This document shows positions 41,679-49,117 of a stretch of DNA of 64,000 bases, one piece after another. Under the pieces are notes generated by a model, which saw only the letters and a list, made by a program, of their open reading frames with translations, made no database searches and was not told the DNA's origin. The position numbers and the translations under genes are program-made. Source of the DNA: Streptomyces alfalfae (GTDB lineage Bacteria > Actinomycetota > Actinomycetes > Streptomycetales > Streptomycetaceae); contig NZ_QEXM01000057.1 of the NCBI RefSeq assembly GCF_004127445.1, positions 310,001-374,000 of the forward strand, in the 5' to 3' direction. How positions within the stretch are numbered: position 1 is the stretch's first letter; each line of letters begins with the position of its first letter.

Positions 41679-43098
41679 GACGACCAGGGTGGCCGACCGC
41701 CCGCCGGTCCACCCCACGGGAACGGGGCGCCCCCCGGCGCTGGTCTACGCCGTCGCCGCGGTCTCGGCCCTCGGCGGCCTGCTCTTCGGCTACGACACCG
41801 GCATCATCTCCGGCGCCCTCCTCCACCTCCGCGACGACCTCGACCTCTCCTCGCGAGAACAGGAGGTCGTCGTCAGCGTCATCCTGCTCGGCGCCATGGC
41901 CGGCGCCCTGGTCTCGGGGCGCACCGCCGTACGGCACGGCCGCCGCAAGGTGGTGGTGGCGGTCGCGGTGATCTTCGCCGTGGGCGCGGTGGCGGCGGCG
42001 GTCGCCCCCGACGTGGCGACGCTGATCGCCGCGCGCTTCGTGCTCGGCCTCGCGGTGGGCGGAGCCTCCAACATGGTGCCCGTCTACATCGCGGAGCTCG
42101 CGCCCGCGGCCGTGCGCGGCAGGCTCATGGTGCTCTTCCAGCTCATGGTCGCCATCGGGCAGCTCATCGCCTACCTCTGCGGCTGGGCCCTGGCCGGCAG
42201 CGGCGGCTGGCGCGTCATGTTCGCCCTGGCCGTCATCCCCGCCGTGGCCCTGGCCGTCGGCATGCTGTTCCTGCCGGAGAGCCCGCGCTGGCTCATCGAG
42301 CAGCACCGCGCCGACGACGCGCTGCGCACCCTGCGGCGGCTCAGGCCCACCGGAGCGGACGTGGCGGCGGAGGCCGCCGAGGTCACCGCCGTGACACGGA
42401 ACGCCCCGGCAGACGGCGGCAGTTGGGGACAGCTCCGGCAGCGGTGGCTGCGCCCCGCTCTGCTCATCGCCGTGGGCATCGCGGCCTTCTCCCAGCTCAC
42501 CGGGATCAACGCCATCGTCTACTACGCGCCGACGATCCTGGACGACGCGGGCTTCGGCGACTCGGTGGCGCTGCTCACCGGCATCGGCATCGGCGCGATG
42601 CTCGTCGTGGCCGGGGTGGTGGGGGCCATCGCGGTCGACAAGGCGGGGCGGCGCCGCACGATGCTGTGGTTCCTGCCGGGCTCGGCGCTCGCCATGGCGG
42701 TGCTCGCGCTCGCCTTCGCCACGCCCGCGGAGTCCGCCGCGCAACGCTGGACGGTGATCATCTCGCTGTTCGCGTACATCCTGTTCAACGGCGTGGGGAT
42801 GCAGGCGGTCGTCTGGCTGATCGGCCCGGAGGTCCTGCCGCTGTCCGTGCGCGGCCCGGCCACCAGCCTGGCCACGCTGTCGGTGTGGGGCTTCGACCTC
42901 CTCATCGCCATGACCGCCCTGACGGCCATCAACACCATCGGCCGCTCCGGCACCTTCCTCTTCTACGCCCTGATGAACGTCGCCTGCGTCGTCTTCGTGG
43001 CCGCGAAGGTGCCGGAGACCAAGGGCAGGAGCCTGGAGAGCATCGAGCGTGCCCTGCGCGACCCGCTGCCCTTCCGCAGGGCGCTGGAGAAGAGGTGA
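41671..43098 (+). CDS. MFS sugar porter
   Basis: Twelve-helix sugar:proton symporter family protein of 475 aa. The signatures are complete: LFGYDTGIISGAL in helix 1, RFVLGLAVGGASNMVPVYIAE, PESPRWLIEQ before the central loop, GINAIVYYAPTI in helix 7 and PETKGRSLE after helix 12. These match inositol and hexose porters such as IolT or XylE. The start lies within the dioxygenase gene (eight-base overlap). Together they form a small import-and-oxidise operon. The substrate cannot be inferred. Confidence 0.9.
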   Translation: MPETTRVADRPPVHPTGTGRPPALVYAVAAVSALGGLLFGYDTGIISGALLHLRDDLDLSSREQEVVVSVILLGAMAGALVSGRTAVRHGRRKVVVAVAVIFAVGAVAAAVAPDVATLIAARFVLGLAVGGASNMVPVYIAELAPAAVRGRLMVLFQLMVAIGQLIAYLCGWALAGSGGWRVMFALAVIPAVALAVGMLFLPESPRWLIEQHRADDALRTLRRLRPTGADVAAEAAEVTAVTRNAPADGGSWGQLRQRWLRPALLIAVGIAAFSQLTGINAIVYYAPTILDDAGFGDSVALLTGIGIGAMLVVAGVVGAIAVDKAGRRRTMLWFLPGSALAMAVLALAFATPAESAAQRWTVIISLFAYILFNGVGMQAVVWLIGPEVLPLSVRGPATSLATLSVWGFDLLIAMTALTAINTIGRSGTFLFYALMNVACVVFVAAKVPETKGRSLESIERALRDPLPFRRALEKR

Positions 43099-43103
43099 CA
43101 CGG

Positions 43104-43577
43104 TCACGCGGCCGGGTCCCGGTCCGAGGCCGGCCAGAAGTAGGGCAGGTCGTCGGGGACGTCCGGGAAGCGCTCCGCGTAGATCTCCGGGGCCTTGCGC
43201 ACCAGCGCCGACTGGTGGCTGTGGTGCAGGGCGTGGTTCCCCAGCCAGGGCGGCAGCTCACCGGCGTCGGCGAGCCGCGCCTGGTCGCGCACGGCGGCGC
43301 CGGGGCGGTGCGCGGCGAAGTCGGCGAGCAGCGTGGCCGCGCACGTGTCGGCGTGCCCCTCCGCCACCCACACGGCACACACGTCGAGGCCGTAGCGGAC
43401 CAGGGCCTCCTCGTAGCCGGTCCACATGCGGACCGCCGGATGGTTGCGCCAGCCGTAACCGGGCACGGTCAGGCCGCGCAGCACCTGAAGGGCCTCGACC
43501 CGCTGCTTGCCGAGGCGTGCCCGGTCGAGGACCGTGGCGGATCGCGTGAAGTCGGGGTACGGGAGAAAGGTCTGCAC
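43104..43577 (-). CDS. MSMEG_6728-family conserved protein
   Basis: Protein of 157 aa beginning MQTFLPYPDFTRSATVLD, then RLGKQRVEALQVLRGL and a GYGWRNHPAVRMWTGYE segment. This pattern is that of the MSMEG_6728 family, distantly related to pyrimidine-dimer DNA glycosylases. It is His- and Trp-rich and soluble, with no membrane segments. The function is unproven. It sits downstream of the aldo-keto reductase gene on the same strand with a 74-base gap. Confidence 0.75.
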   Translation of the reverse strand: MQTFLPYPDFTRSATVLDRARLGKQRVEALQVLRGLTVPGYGWRNHPAVRMWTGYEEALVRYGLDVCAVWVAEGHADTCAATLLADFAAHRPGAAVRDQARLADAGELPPWLGNHALHHSHQSALVRKAPEIYAERFPDVPDDLPYFWPASDRDPAA

Positions 43578-43651
43578 GCAGGATGCCTACCGCGGCGGGC
43601 CCGTTCTCAGACGGGGGATTCGGGTGTACGGGGCGCTCCCGGGGAAACCCC

Positions 43652-44599
43652 CTACGGCAGCGGGCCGCCGCGGGCGGTGATCCACAGGTCGTACCACTCC
43701 TCGTGGGTGAGGTCGGGTGCGTGTCGCACGGCGTCGCGGCAGGCGCGGATGCGCTCGGGCCTGCTCGTCCCGATGACCGGGGCGATACGGGCCGGGTGGC
43801 GCTGGAGCCACCACAGCAGGATCGTCTCCGGTGTCGTGCCCTTGCGGTCGGCGAGCGCGGCGACGAGCCGGGCCGTCGGCGTGTCCTGGCCGCCGGTGTA
43901 GCGGCCCTGCGCCAGGGCGCCCCACGCCTGGAGCTGGATCCCATGGGTCCGGCAGTACTCCACCGTCCCGTGCGGGAAGCCGTTGCCGGCGGCGGCCTCG
44001 GTGTTCACGAGGACGCCGGACTCCACCCAGTCCCGGCGGGCCAGGCTCATCTCCAGCTGGTCGGCGACCAGCGGCACGTCGAGTCGGGCCCGCAACGCCT
44101 CGATCTGCGCCGCGCTCATGTTCGACACCCCGAAGCTCCGCACGAGGCCCTGCCCGTGCAGGGAGGACAGCGCCTGCGCGATCTCCTCGGGTCCGGTCAG
44201 CGGATCGGGCCGGTGCAGGAGCAGGACGTCGACGACGTCGGTGCGCAGCCGGGTCAGGCTCTCCTCGACCCGCCGCACGATGGTCTTCGCCCGTAGGTCG
44301 TACATGCCGGGCAGGCCGCCGTCGGCCTGCCGGATGCCGCACTTGGTCTGCAGGACGACGCGCTCCCGCAGCCCGGGCGCCCTGGCCAGCACTTCGCCGA
44401 AGACCGACTCGGCCTTGCCGCGCCGGTAGATGTCGGCGTGGTCGAACGCCGTGATGCCGATGTCGAGCGCCGCCTCGACGGCGGCCTCCGCGTGAGCGAT
44501 GTCCGCGGCGGTGTACGGCTCGTCGTCCCAGGTGCCGCCGAGCCCCATGCACCCGTACAGCGGTCGGGTGGTGCGCACGTCGTCGGTCCGCGCTGTCAT
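43652..44599 (-). CDS. Aldo-keto reductase
   Basis: NAD(P)H-dependent oxidoreductase of 315 aa with a TIM-barrel fold. Catalytic residues are Asp and Tyr in FDHADIYRRGKAE, Lys in VLQTKCGI and His in LLLHRPDPL. The cofactor end carries IGTSRPERI. The ATG at 44599 has an excellent GAGGAG site; an in-frame GTG at 44632 would touch the end of the upstream oxidoreductase gene but lacks a good site. It is the last gene of the PfkB-GMC-AKR operon, suggesting sequential oxidation, reduction and phosphorylation of a polyol or sugar. Confidence 0.88.
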   Translation of the reverse strand: MTARTDDVRTTRPLYGCMGLGGTWDDEPYTAADIAHAEAAVEAALDIGITAFDHADIYRRGKAESVFGEVLARAPGLRERVVLQTKCGIRQADGGLPGMYDLRAKTIVRRVEESLTRLRTDVVDVLLLHRPDPLTGPEEIAQALSSLHGQGLVRSFGVSNMSAAQIEALRARLDVPLVADQLEMSLARRDWVESGVLVNTEAAAGNGFPHGTVEYCRTHGIQLQAWGALAQGRYTGGQDTPTARLVAALADRKGTTPETILLWWLQRHPARIAPVIGTSRPERIRACRDAVRHAPDLTHEEWYDLWITARGGPLP

Positions 44600-44628
44600 G
44601 CGTTCTCCTCTTCCTTCACGGCGGTCGT

Positions 44629-46122
44629 TCACGCCGTCAGTGCGGCGGCCAGCATCTCGGCCGTGGCGAGCACCGGCAGCTGCGTGTTGGCCGCCGGGAC
44701 CGTCGGCAGGATCGAGGCGTCCACGACCCGCAGGCCCGAGACGCCGCGCACCCGCCCCTCCCCGTCGACCACCGCGTACGGATCGTCCGGCGCCCCCATG
44801 GCACAGGTGCCGACGGGGTGCCAGTACGTGCCTACCCTGCCGCGGAGCTCCTGATCCGGCAGTTCCCGCGGGGACGGGCCCTCGGCCGGGGCGGCCAGGG
44901 ACTTCAGCGGCACGGTGGCGGCCAGCTCCTCGGCCATGCGCAGGCCGGAGCGGAGGACGGCCAGGTCATGGCCGTCCTCGTCGGAGAGGAAGGCGGGGTC
45001 CAGGTCCAGGCCGGCGGTGGGGTCGGCGGAGCGCAGCCGGACCTGTCCGCGTGACCGGGGCTTCATCAGGAAGGTGGCGACGCCCGCCTCGTACTGCCCC
45101 GGCGGCAGGGCGCCGAACAGGGGCGGGCCCGCGACCGGGTTGATGTGCAGGTCCCAGGCGCCCTCGGGGCAGTACGGGCTCGCCGCCCTGATCAGCGTCC
45201 GGGTGACGTACAGATCACCGGCGGCCTCCTTCTCGGCGAGGCGCGCGTTCAGGCCGGGCGTCGGGCGCAGCGGCAGGAAGACGCCGGGCTGGTCGGTGAG
45301 GTTGGCGCCGACGCCGGGCAGGTCGAGCACGGGCCGCACACCGCTGCGCGCCAGGTCGTCGGCGGGCCCGATGCCGCTGCGGAGCAGCACGGCGGGTGAC
45401 CCGAAGGTGCCCGACGCCAGCAGATAGGTGTCGGCCCGCAGGGTCGTGCGCCCCTGGTCCATGACGACGTCGACGCCGTGCACACGTCCGCCGCGGACGG
45501 TCAGCCGGTCCACGGTGGCGCGGTCGAGGATCGTCAGGTTCGGCCGGGTCCGCGCCTGCTCCAGGTAGGCGAAGGCGGCGTTGGCGCGGACCCCGTCGAC
45601 GGCGTTGAGCAGCGGGGTCCCGTATCCGGGGCCGCCGGGGGCGGCCATGTCCACCTCCGGGTGGCCGAGGGACCGGGCCGCCGCGAGGGCCGCCTCGCTC
45701 CACGCCGAGTGCTCGTGCTCCGGCACCGGACGCAGCCCCATCCGCGCCGCCGCCCGCTCGCGGAAGGGCTCCATCGCGGCAGCCGTCCACCGGGGGCCAC
45801 CCGCCCGAGCCCACTCGGCGTGGTCGGCCTCGGAACCCCAGGTGTGCCAGCAGCCGTTGACGCAGGACGAGCCGCCGAGGACGCGGGCGCGGATGCGGTG
45901 GGCGGCGGTGTGGCGCTCCCACACGTGGTCTCGGGGCAGGGCGCGGGCGTCGAGCAGCTTCGCGGGCCAGTCCTGCCGTCGTGGACCGTAGTCGCGGCCC
46001 GCCTCCACCAGGCAGACGGAGCGGCCGGGGTCCTCGCTCAGCCGGGCCGCGAGGACGCAGCCCGCCACACCGCCGCCGAGGACGACGACGTCGTGACCCG
46101 TCGCGTGAGCCGTGTCCGTCAT
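44629..46122 (-). CDS. GMC-family FAD oxidoreductase
   Basis: Flavoprotein of 497 aa of the glucose-methanol-choline family. The FAD motif VVLGGGVAGCVLAARL is at the N-terminus, followed by LVEAGRDY and GGSSCVNGC. The second signature is ASGTFGSPAVLLRSGIGP. The catalytic His is in YWHPVGTCAMG and an Asn in VPAANTQLPVLATAEML. It oxidises an alcohol group, probably of a sugar or cyclitol given its neighbours. Its ATG overlaps the stop of the PfkB kinase gene (ATGA), and the aldo-keto reductase follows after 29 bases. Confidence 0.87.
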   Translation of the reverse strand: MTDTAHATGHDVVVLGGGVAGCVLAARLSEDPGRSVCLVEAGRDYGPRRQDWPAKLLDARALPRDHVWERHTAAHRIRARVLGGSSCVNGCWHTWGSEADHAEWARAGGPRWTAAAMEPFRERAAARMGLRPVPEHEHSAWSEAALAAARSLGHPEVDMAAPGGPGYGTPLLNAVDGVRANAAFAYLEQARTRPNLTILDRATVDRLTVRGGRVHGVDVVMDQGRTTLRADTYLLASGTFGSPAVLLRSGIGPADDLARSGVRPVLDLPGVGANLTDQPGVFLPLRPTPGLNARLAEKEAAGDLYVTRTLIRAASPYCPEGAWDLHINPVAGPPLFGALPPGQYEAGVATFLMKPRSRGQVRLRSADPTAGLDLDPAFLSDEDGHDLAVLRSGLRMAEELAATVPLKSLAAPAEGPSPRELPDQELRGRVGTYWHPVGTCAMGAPDDPYAVVDGEGRVRGVSGLRVVDASILPTVPAANTQLPVLATAEMLAAALTA

Positions 46123-47030
46123 GCCCGGTCCCCGTGCTCGGCGACCCGGGCGAGAAGCTGATCCCGGCGGATGACGTCGGTGCGGGTGGCGGGCACCGTG
46201 CAGGCGTGGGCGCCGGCGAAGGAGCCGTACAGGGCGCAGCGCAGCGGCGGTTCGCCGGACAGGAGGCCGAAGAGGTAACCCGCGGCGAAGGCGTCGCCCG
46301 CGCCGTTGGAGTCCACCACCGGCGCCGGGGGAGCGACGGCCGGCACATGGGTGACCTCGCCGTCGGCGAGGAGGTACGCGCCCTCGGCGCCCGCGGTGGC
46401 GACGACCACCTCGGCGCGACCGCGCGCGGCGATGCGCCGCATGGTCTCCTCCGGGTCGGTGAGGGCGGCCGCCGACAGGAACACCAGGTCGGCCTCGTAC
46501 GCGAACGCCTCGTGGTAGGGCTCCCGGCCGTCCCAGTCGTGCAGGTCGGTCGAGACGGTCACCCCGGACTCCCGCAGGGTGGGCAGGGCGTGGGCGCAGG
46601 GCTGGGTGAGGGAGACATGGGCGTGGCGGCTCGCCGCGGCGAGTTCCGCCACCGTGGCGGGCGGCAGCCGGTCGGCCTCGCCGAAGCGGGTGTTGTCGTA
46701 CAGCGAGAGGCGGCGGCCGTCGGGGGACACGAGGTTGACCGCGCGCTTGGTGCCCGCGGGCAGCGGGACCTCGGTGAGCGCGATGCCCCGGTCGCGGTGG
46801 AGGGCGCGGATCAGCTCGCCGGGGTGGTCGTCGCCGATCACGTCGATGTGGTGCGTCCGCAGGCCGAGCGCGTGCACGCCCATCGCCACGAAGTCGCCGG
46901 TCTGCCCGGCCCGCGTCTCGATGGCGGGGACCATGTGGCTGTCGGCGAACGGCAGTGGCAGCTCGGGGACGTGGACGATCGTGTCCACCCCTGCACCCCC
47001 CAGGACGAGCACGTCGATGTCAGTGGGCAC
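46119..47030 (-). CDS. PfkB-family carbohydrate kinase
   Basis: Ribokinase-like sugar kinase of 303 aa. It has the N-terminal pattern DVLVLGGAGVDTIVHV, an ETRAGQTGDFVAMG substrate region and the C-terminal PfkB signature DSNGAGDAFAAGYLFG, whose Asp is the catalytic base. It is the first gene of an operon with a GMC oxidoreductase and an aldo-keto reductase. The ATG at 47030 follows AGGAGG. The upstream 371-base region is shared with the divergent alpha-amylase gene and contains two inverted repeats. Confidence 0.88.
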   Translation of the reverse strand: MPTDIDVLVLGGAGVDTIVHVPELPLPFADSHMVPAIETRAGQTGDFVAMGVHALGLRTHHIDVIGDDHPGELIRALHRDRGIALTEVPLPAGTKRAVNLVSPDGRRLSLYDNTRFGEADRLPPATVAELAAASRHAHVSLTQPCAHALPTLRESGVTVSTDLHDWDGREPYHEAFAYEADLVFLSAAALTDPEETMRRIAARGRAEVVVATAGAEGAYLLADGEVTHVPAVAPPAPVVDSNGAGDAFAAGYLFGLLSGEPPLRCALYGSFAGAHACTVPATRTDVIRRDQLLARVAEHGDRA

Positions 47031-47136
47031 AGATCCTCCTGGGCGGGGGCTGGTGGGGCGCGGTGGGGCTGGTCGGGCCCGGCCGGAGTGCAGTCAAGCA
47101 CGGCGACTGATCGCGATGGAAGAGTTTGTGCAATCT

Positions 47137-47167
47137 TTCAGGCGGCTTGCAGTCAAAGTCGCCTGAA
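47137..47167. promoter_or_regulatory. Inverted repeat between pfkB and amylase promoters
   Basis: TTCAGGCG (47137-47144) and CGCCTGAA (47160-47167) are perfect 8-bp arms around a 15-base spacer containing CTTGCAG. It lies 107 bases upstream of the kinase gene and 73 bases before the amylase -35 box, so either gene could be its target. Confidence 0.45.
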
Positions 47168-47239
47168 CGGTGGGGGATGGGGGGATGGTGGGCCCCGAAG
47201 TGGGCTTCGTGACGGCCGAGTTCATCGGTGTGCGAGGGG

Positions 47240-47268
47240 TTGACCCCTCCAGGAGCGGCACCTAGGGT
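47240..47268 (+). promoter_or_regulatory. Promoter of the alpha-amylase gene
   Basis: TTGACC (47240-47245) and TAGGGT (47263-47268) are separated by 17 bp, a near-consensus housekeeping promoter for Streptomyces. Transcription should begin near 47275, just ahead of an inverted repeat at 47282-47301 and 127 bases before the ATG. Confidence 0.65.
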
Positions 47269-47281
47269 CCGTCGCAACATG

Positions 47282-47301
47282 TTTCTGCAAGGCGGCAGAA
47301 A
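47282..47301. promoter_or_regulatory. Operator just downstream of the amylase start site
   Basis: TTTCTGC-6-GCAGAAA is a perfect inverted repeat with 7-bp arms, located roughly +7 to +27 relative to the predicted transcription start. A further TTGCA follows at 47304. The CTGCAAG-like sequence recalls repeats reported at other Streptomyces amylase promoters and bound by LacI-type MalR repressors, so maltodextrin induction is likely. Confidence 0.6.
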
Positions 47302-47401
47302 AGTTGCATGTGCCGCCCTGTGTGGCGCCGTTACGGCCGCGGAGCACCCCCACCCCGCGTTCGGCGCCGGCCCTCTCCCCCCACTCAGAGGAGGACCCTC
47401 C

Positions 47402-48859
47402 ATGTACGGCCGAACAGCACGATCCCGCAGGCGTGCCGCCCTGGCCACGGCCCTTGTCGCGGCCGCTGCCGGAAGTCTCGGCGCGGGCGCGCGGGCACAG
47501 GCCGCCCCGGGCTCCACCCCGGCTCCCGCCCACGCTGCCGCTTCCGCTCCGGCGAAGGCGAAGGCGAAGACGGAGGCCGGCGGCAAGGGCGTCACCGCGG
47601 TGATGTTCGAGTGGAAATTCGACTCGATCGCCCAGGCCTGTACGGACACGCTCGGCCCCGCGGGATACGGCTACGTCCAGACCTCGCCCCCACAGGAGCG
47701 TCTGACGGGACCGTCCTGGTGGACCGCCTACCAGCCGGTCAGCTACAAGATCGCCTCGCGCCTCGGCGACCGGGACGCGTTCAAGAGCATGGTGGACACC
47801 TGCCACAAGGCGGGCGTCAAGGTCGTCGCGGACGCGGTGATCAACCACATGACCAACGCCCAGGGCACCGGCTCGGGCGGCACGGAGTTCACCAAGTACG
47901 ACTACCCGGGCGTCTACGGGGCCCGGGACATGGACAACTGCCAGCGGGACATCAAGGACTACACCCAGCGCGAGGAGAGCCAGAACTGCGAGCTCGGCGG
48001 CCTCGCCGACCTCGACACCGGCGAGGACCACGTCCGCGACTCCATCGCCGGATACCTCAACGACCTGCTCGGCCTCGGCGTCGACGGCTTCCGCGTCGAC
48101 GCGGCCAAGCACATCCCGGCAGACGACCTGAAGGCCATCAAGGCGCGGCTCACGAACCCGGACGTCCCCTGGAAGCAGGAGACGCTGCCGGGCCCCGGCG
48201 AGCAGGTCCAGCCCGGCGAGTACCTCGGCACCGGGCTCGCCCAGGAGTTCACCTACGCCTACACGCTCAAGGGGGCCTTCGAGAGCGGCGGCCTGGCCGG
48301 ACTGAAGAACATCGCGGACGGCAAGCTGCCCTCCGGGTCCGCCGGGGTCTTCGTCGCCAACCACGACACCGAACGCCAGGGCAACGTCCTCACCTACAAG
48401 CAGGGCGCCCCCTACACCCTGGCCCACGTCTTCATGCTCGCCTTCCCCTACGGCTCCCCGGACGTCCACTCCGGCTACGCCTTCGCGAACAAGGACGACG
48501 GCCCGCCCGCCGACGGCAAGGCCGACTGCTCCGGCGACGCCTGGGTGTGCCAGCACGCCCAGAAGGAGATCACCGCCATGGTCGGCTTCCGCAACGCCGT
48601 GGGCGACGCCGAACTCACCGACTGGTGGGACGACTCAGGCAGCGCCATCGCCTTCGGCCGCGGCACGAAGGGGTTCGTCGCCGTCAACGGAGGGGACGGC
48701 GAACTCGAGCGGACCTTTCAGACCTCGCTGCCCGCGGGCGAGTACTGCGACGTGCAGGCAGGCAAGCCCGTCACCGTGGACGACGGCGGGAAGCTCACGG
48801 CCACCGTCGCCGCGAAGAGCGCGCTCGCGCTCCACGCGGACGCGCGGAGCTGCGCCTGA
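47402..48859 (+). CDS. Secreted alpha-amylase (GH13)
   Basis: Extracellular endo-acting alpha-1,4-glucanase of 485 aa. A signal peptide (RSRRRAALATALVAAAAG) is followed by an Ala/Lys-rich linker. The catalytic domain starts at VTAVMFEWKFDSIAQAC, typical of actinobacterial and animal amylases of GH13 subfamily 32. The triad is D233 (GFRVDAAKH), E282 (AQEFTY) and D322 (NHDTER). No starch-binding module is attached. The ATG at 47402 follows GAGGAGG. A strong promoter with an overlapping operator lies upstream. The gene precedes a pullulanase-like gene and a cyclitol operon. Confidence 0.92.
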   Translation: MYGRTARSRRRAALATALVAAAAGSLGAGARAQAAPGSTPAPAHAAASAPAKAKAKTEAGGKGVTAVMFEWKFDSIAQACTDTLGPAGYGYVQTSPPQERLTGPSWWTAYQPVSYKIASRLGDRDAFKSMVDTCHKAGVKVVADAVINHMTNAQGTGSGGTEFTKYDYPGVYGARDMDNCQRDIKDYTQREESQNCELGGLADLDTGEDHVRDSIAGYLNDLLGLGVDGFRVDAAKHIPADDLKAIKARLTNPDVPWKQETLPGPGEQVQPGEYLGTGLAQEFTYAYTLKGAFESGGLAGLKNIADGKLPSGSAGVFVANHDTERQGNVLTYKQGAPYTLAHVFMLAFPYGSPDVHSGYAFANKDDGPPADGKADCSGDAWVCQHAQKEITAMVGFRNAVGDAELTDWWDDSGSAIAFGRGTKGFVAVNGGDGELERTFQTSLPAGEYCDVQAGKPVTVDDGGKLTATVAAKSALALHADARSCA

Positions 48860-48892
48860 CCAGGCCCCGACCCCGACCGCAACCCCGCCCCG

Positions 48893-48946
48893 GACCTCGA
48901 CCCCAACCCCAACCTCAACCTCAACCTCAACCCCAACCCCGACCCC
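48893..48946. repeat. Nine hexamer repeats RACCYC
   Basis: In order the units are gacctc, gacccc, aacccc, three aacctc, two aacccc and gacccc, all in perfect 6-bp phase. The minus strand therefore reads as G-rich repeats like GGGGTT and GAGGTT, able in principle to form a G-quadruplex. It lies in the 258-base gap between the amylase and pullulanase-like genes, in which no gene is seen. Confidence 0.75.
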
Positions 48947-49117
48947 GTCCCGACCCGTCCGACCGGACCTGATCCGACCGGCCCCGGGTCCGGCCCATCT
49001 CCACGACCCCGTCCCACAGAGCCGTGCGGACGAACCCGGTTGCCCGGCGCTCGCGGCCCACGCCGCCCGCGCCGGGCAATCGGCGTTGTCCCGACCGCCA
49101 CGGAGGAGAACACACCC

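Noticed and set aside
48893..48946. Chromosome telomere or CRISPR interpretation of the hexamer repeats
   Set aside because: Streptomyces telomeres are long palindromes, not hexamers, and there are no spacers of CRISPR length.
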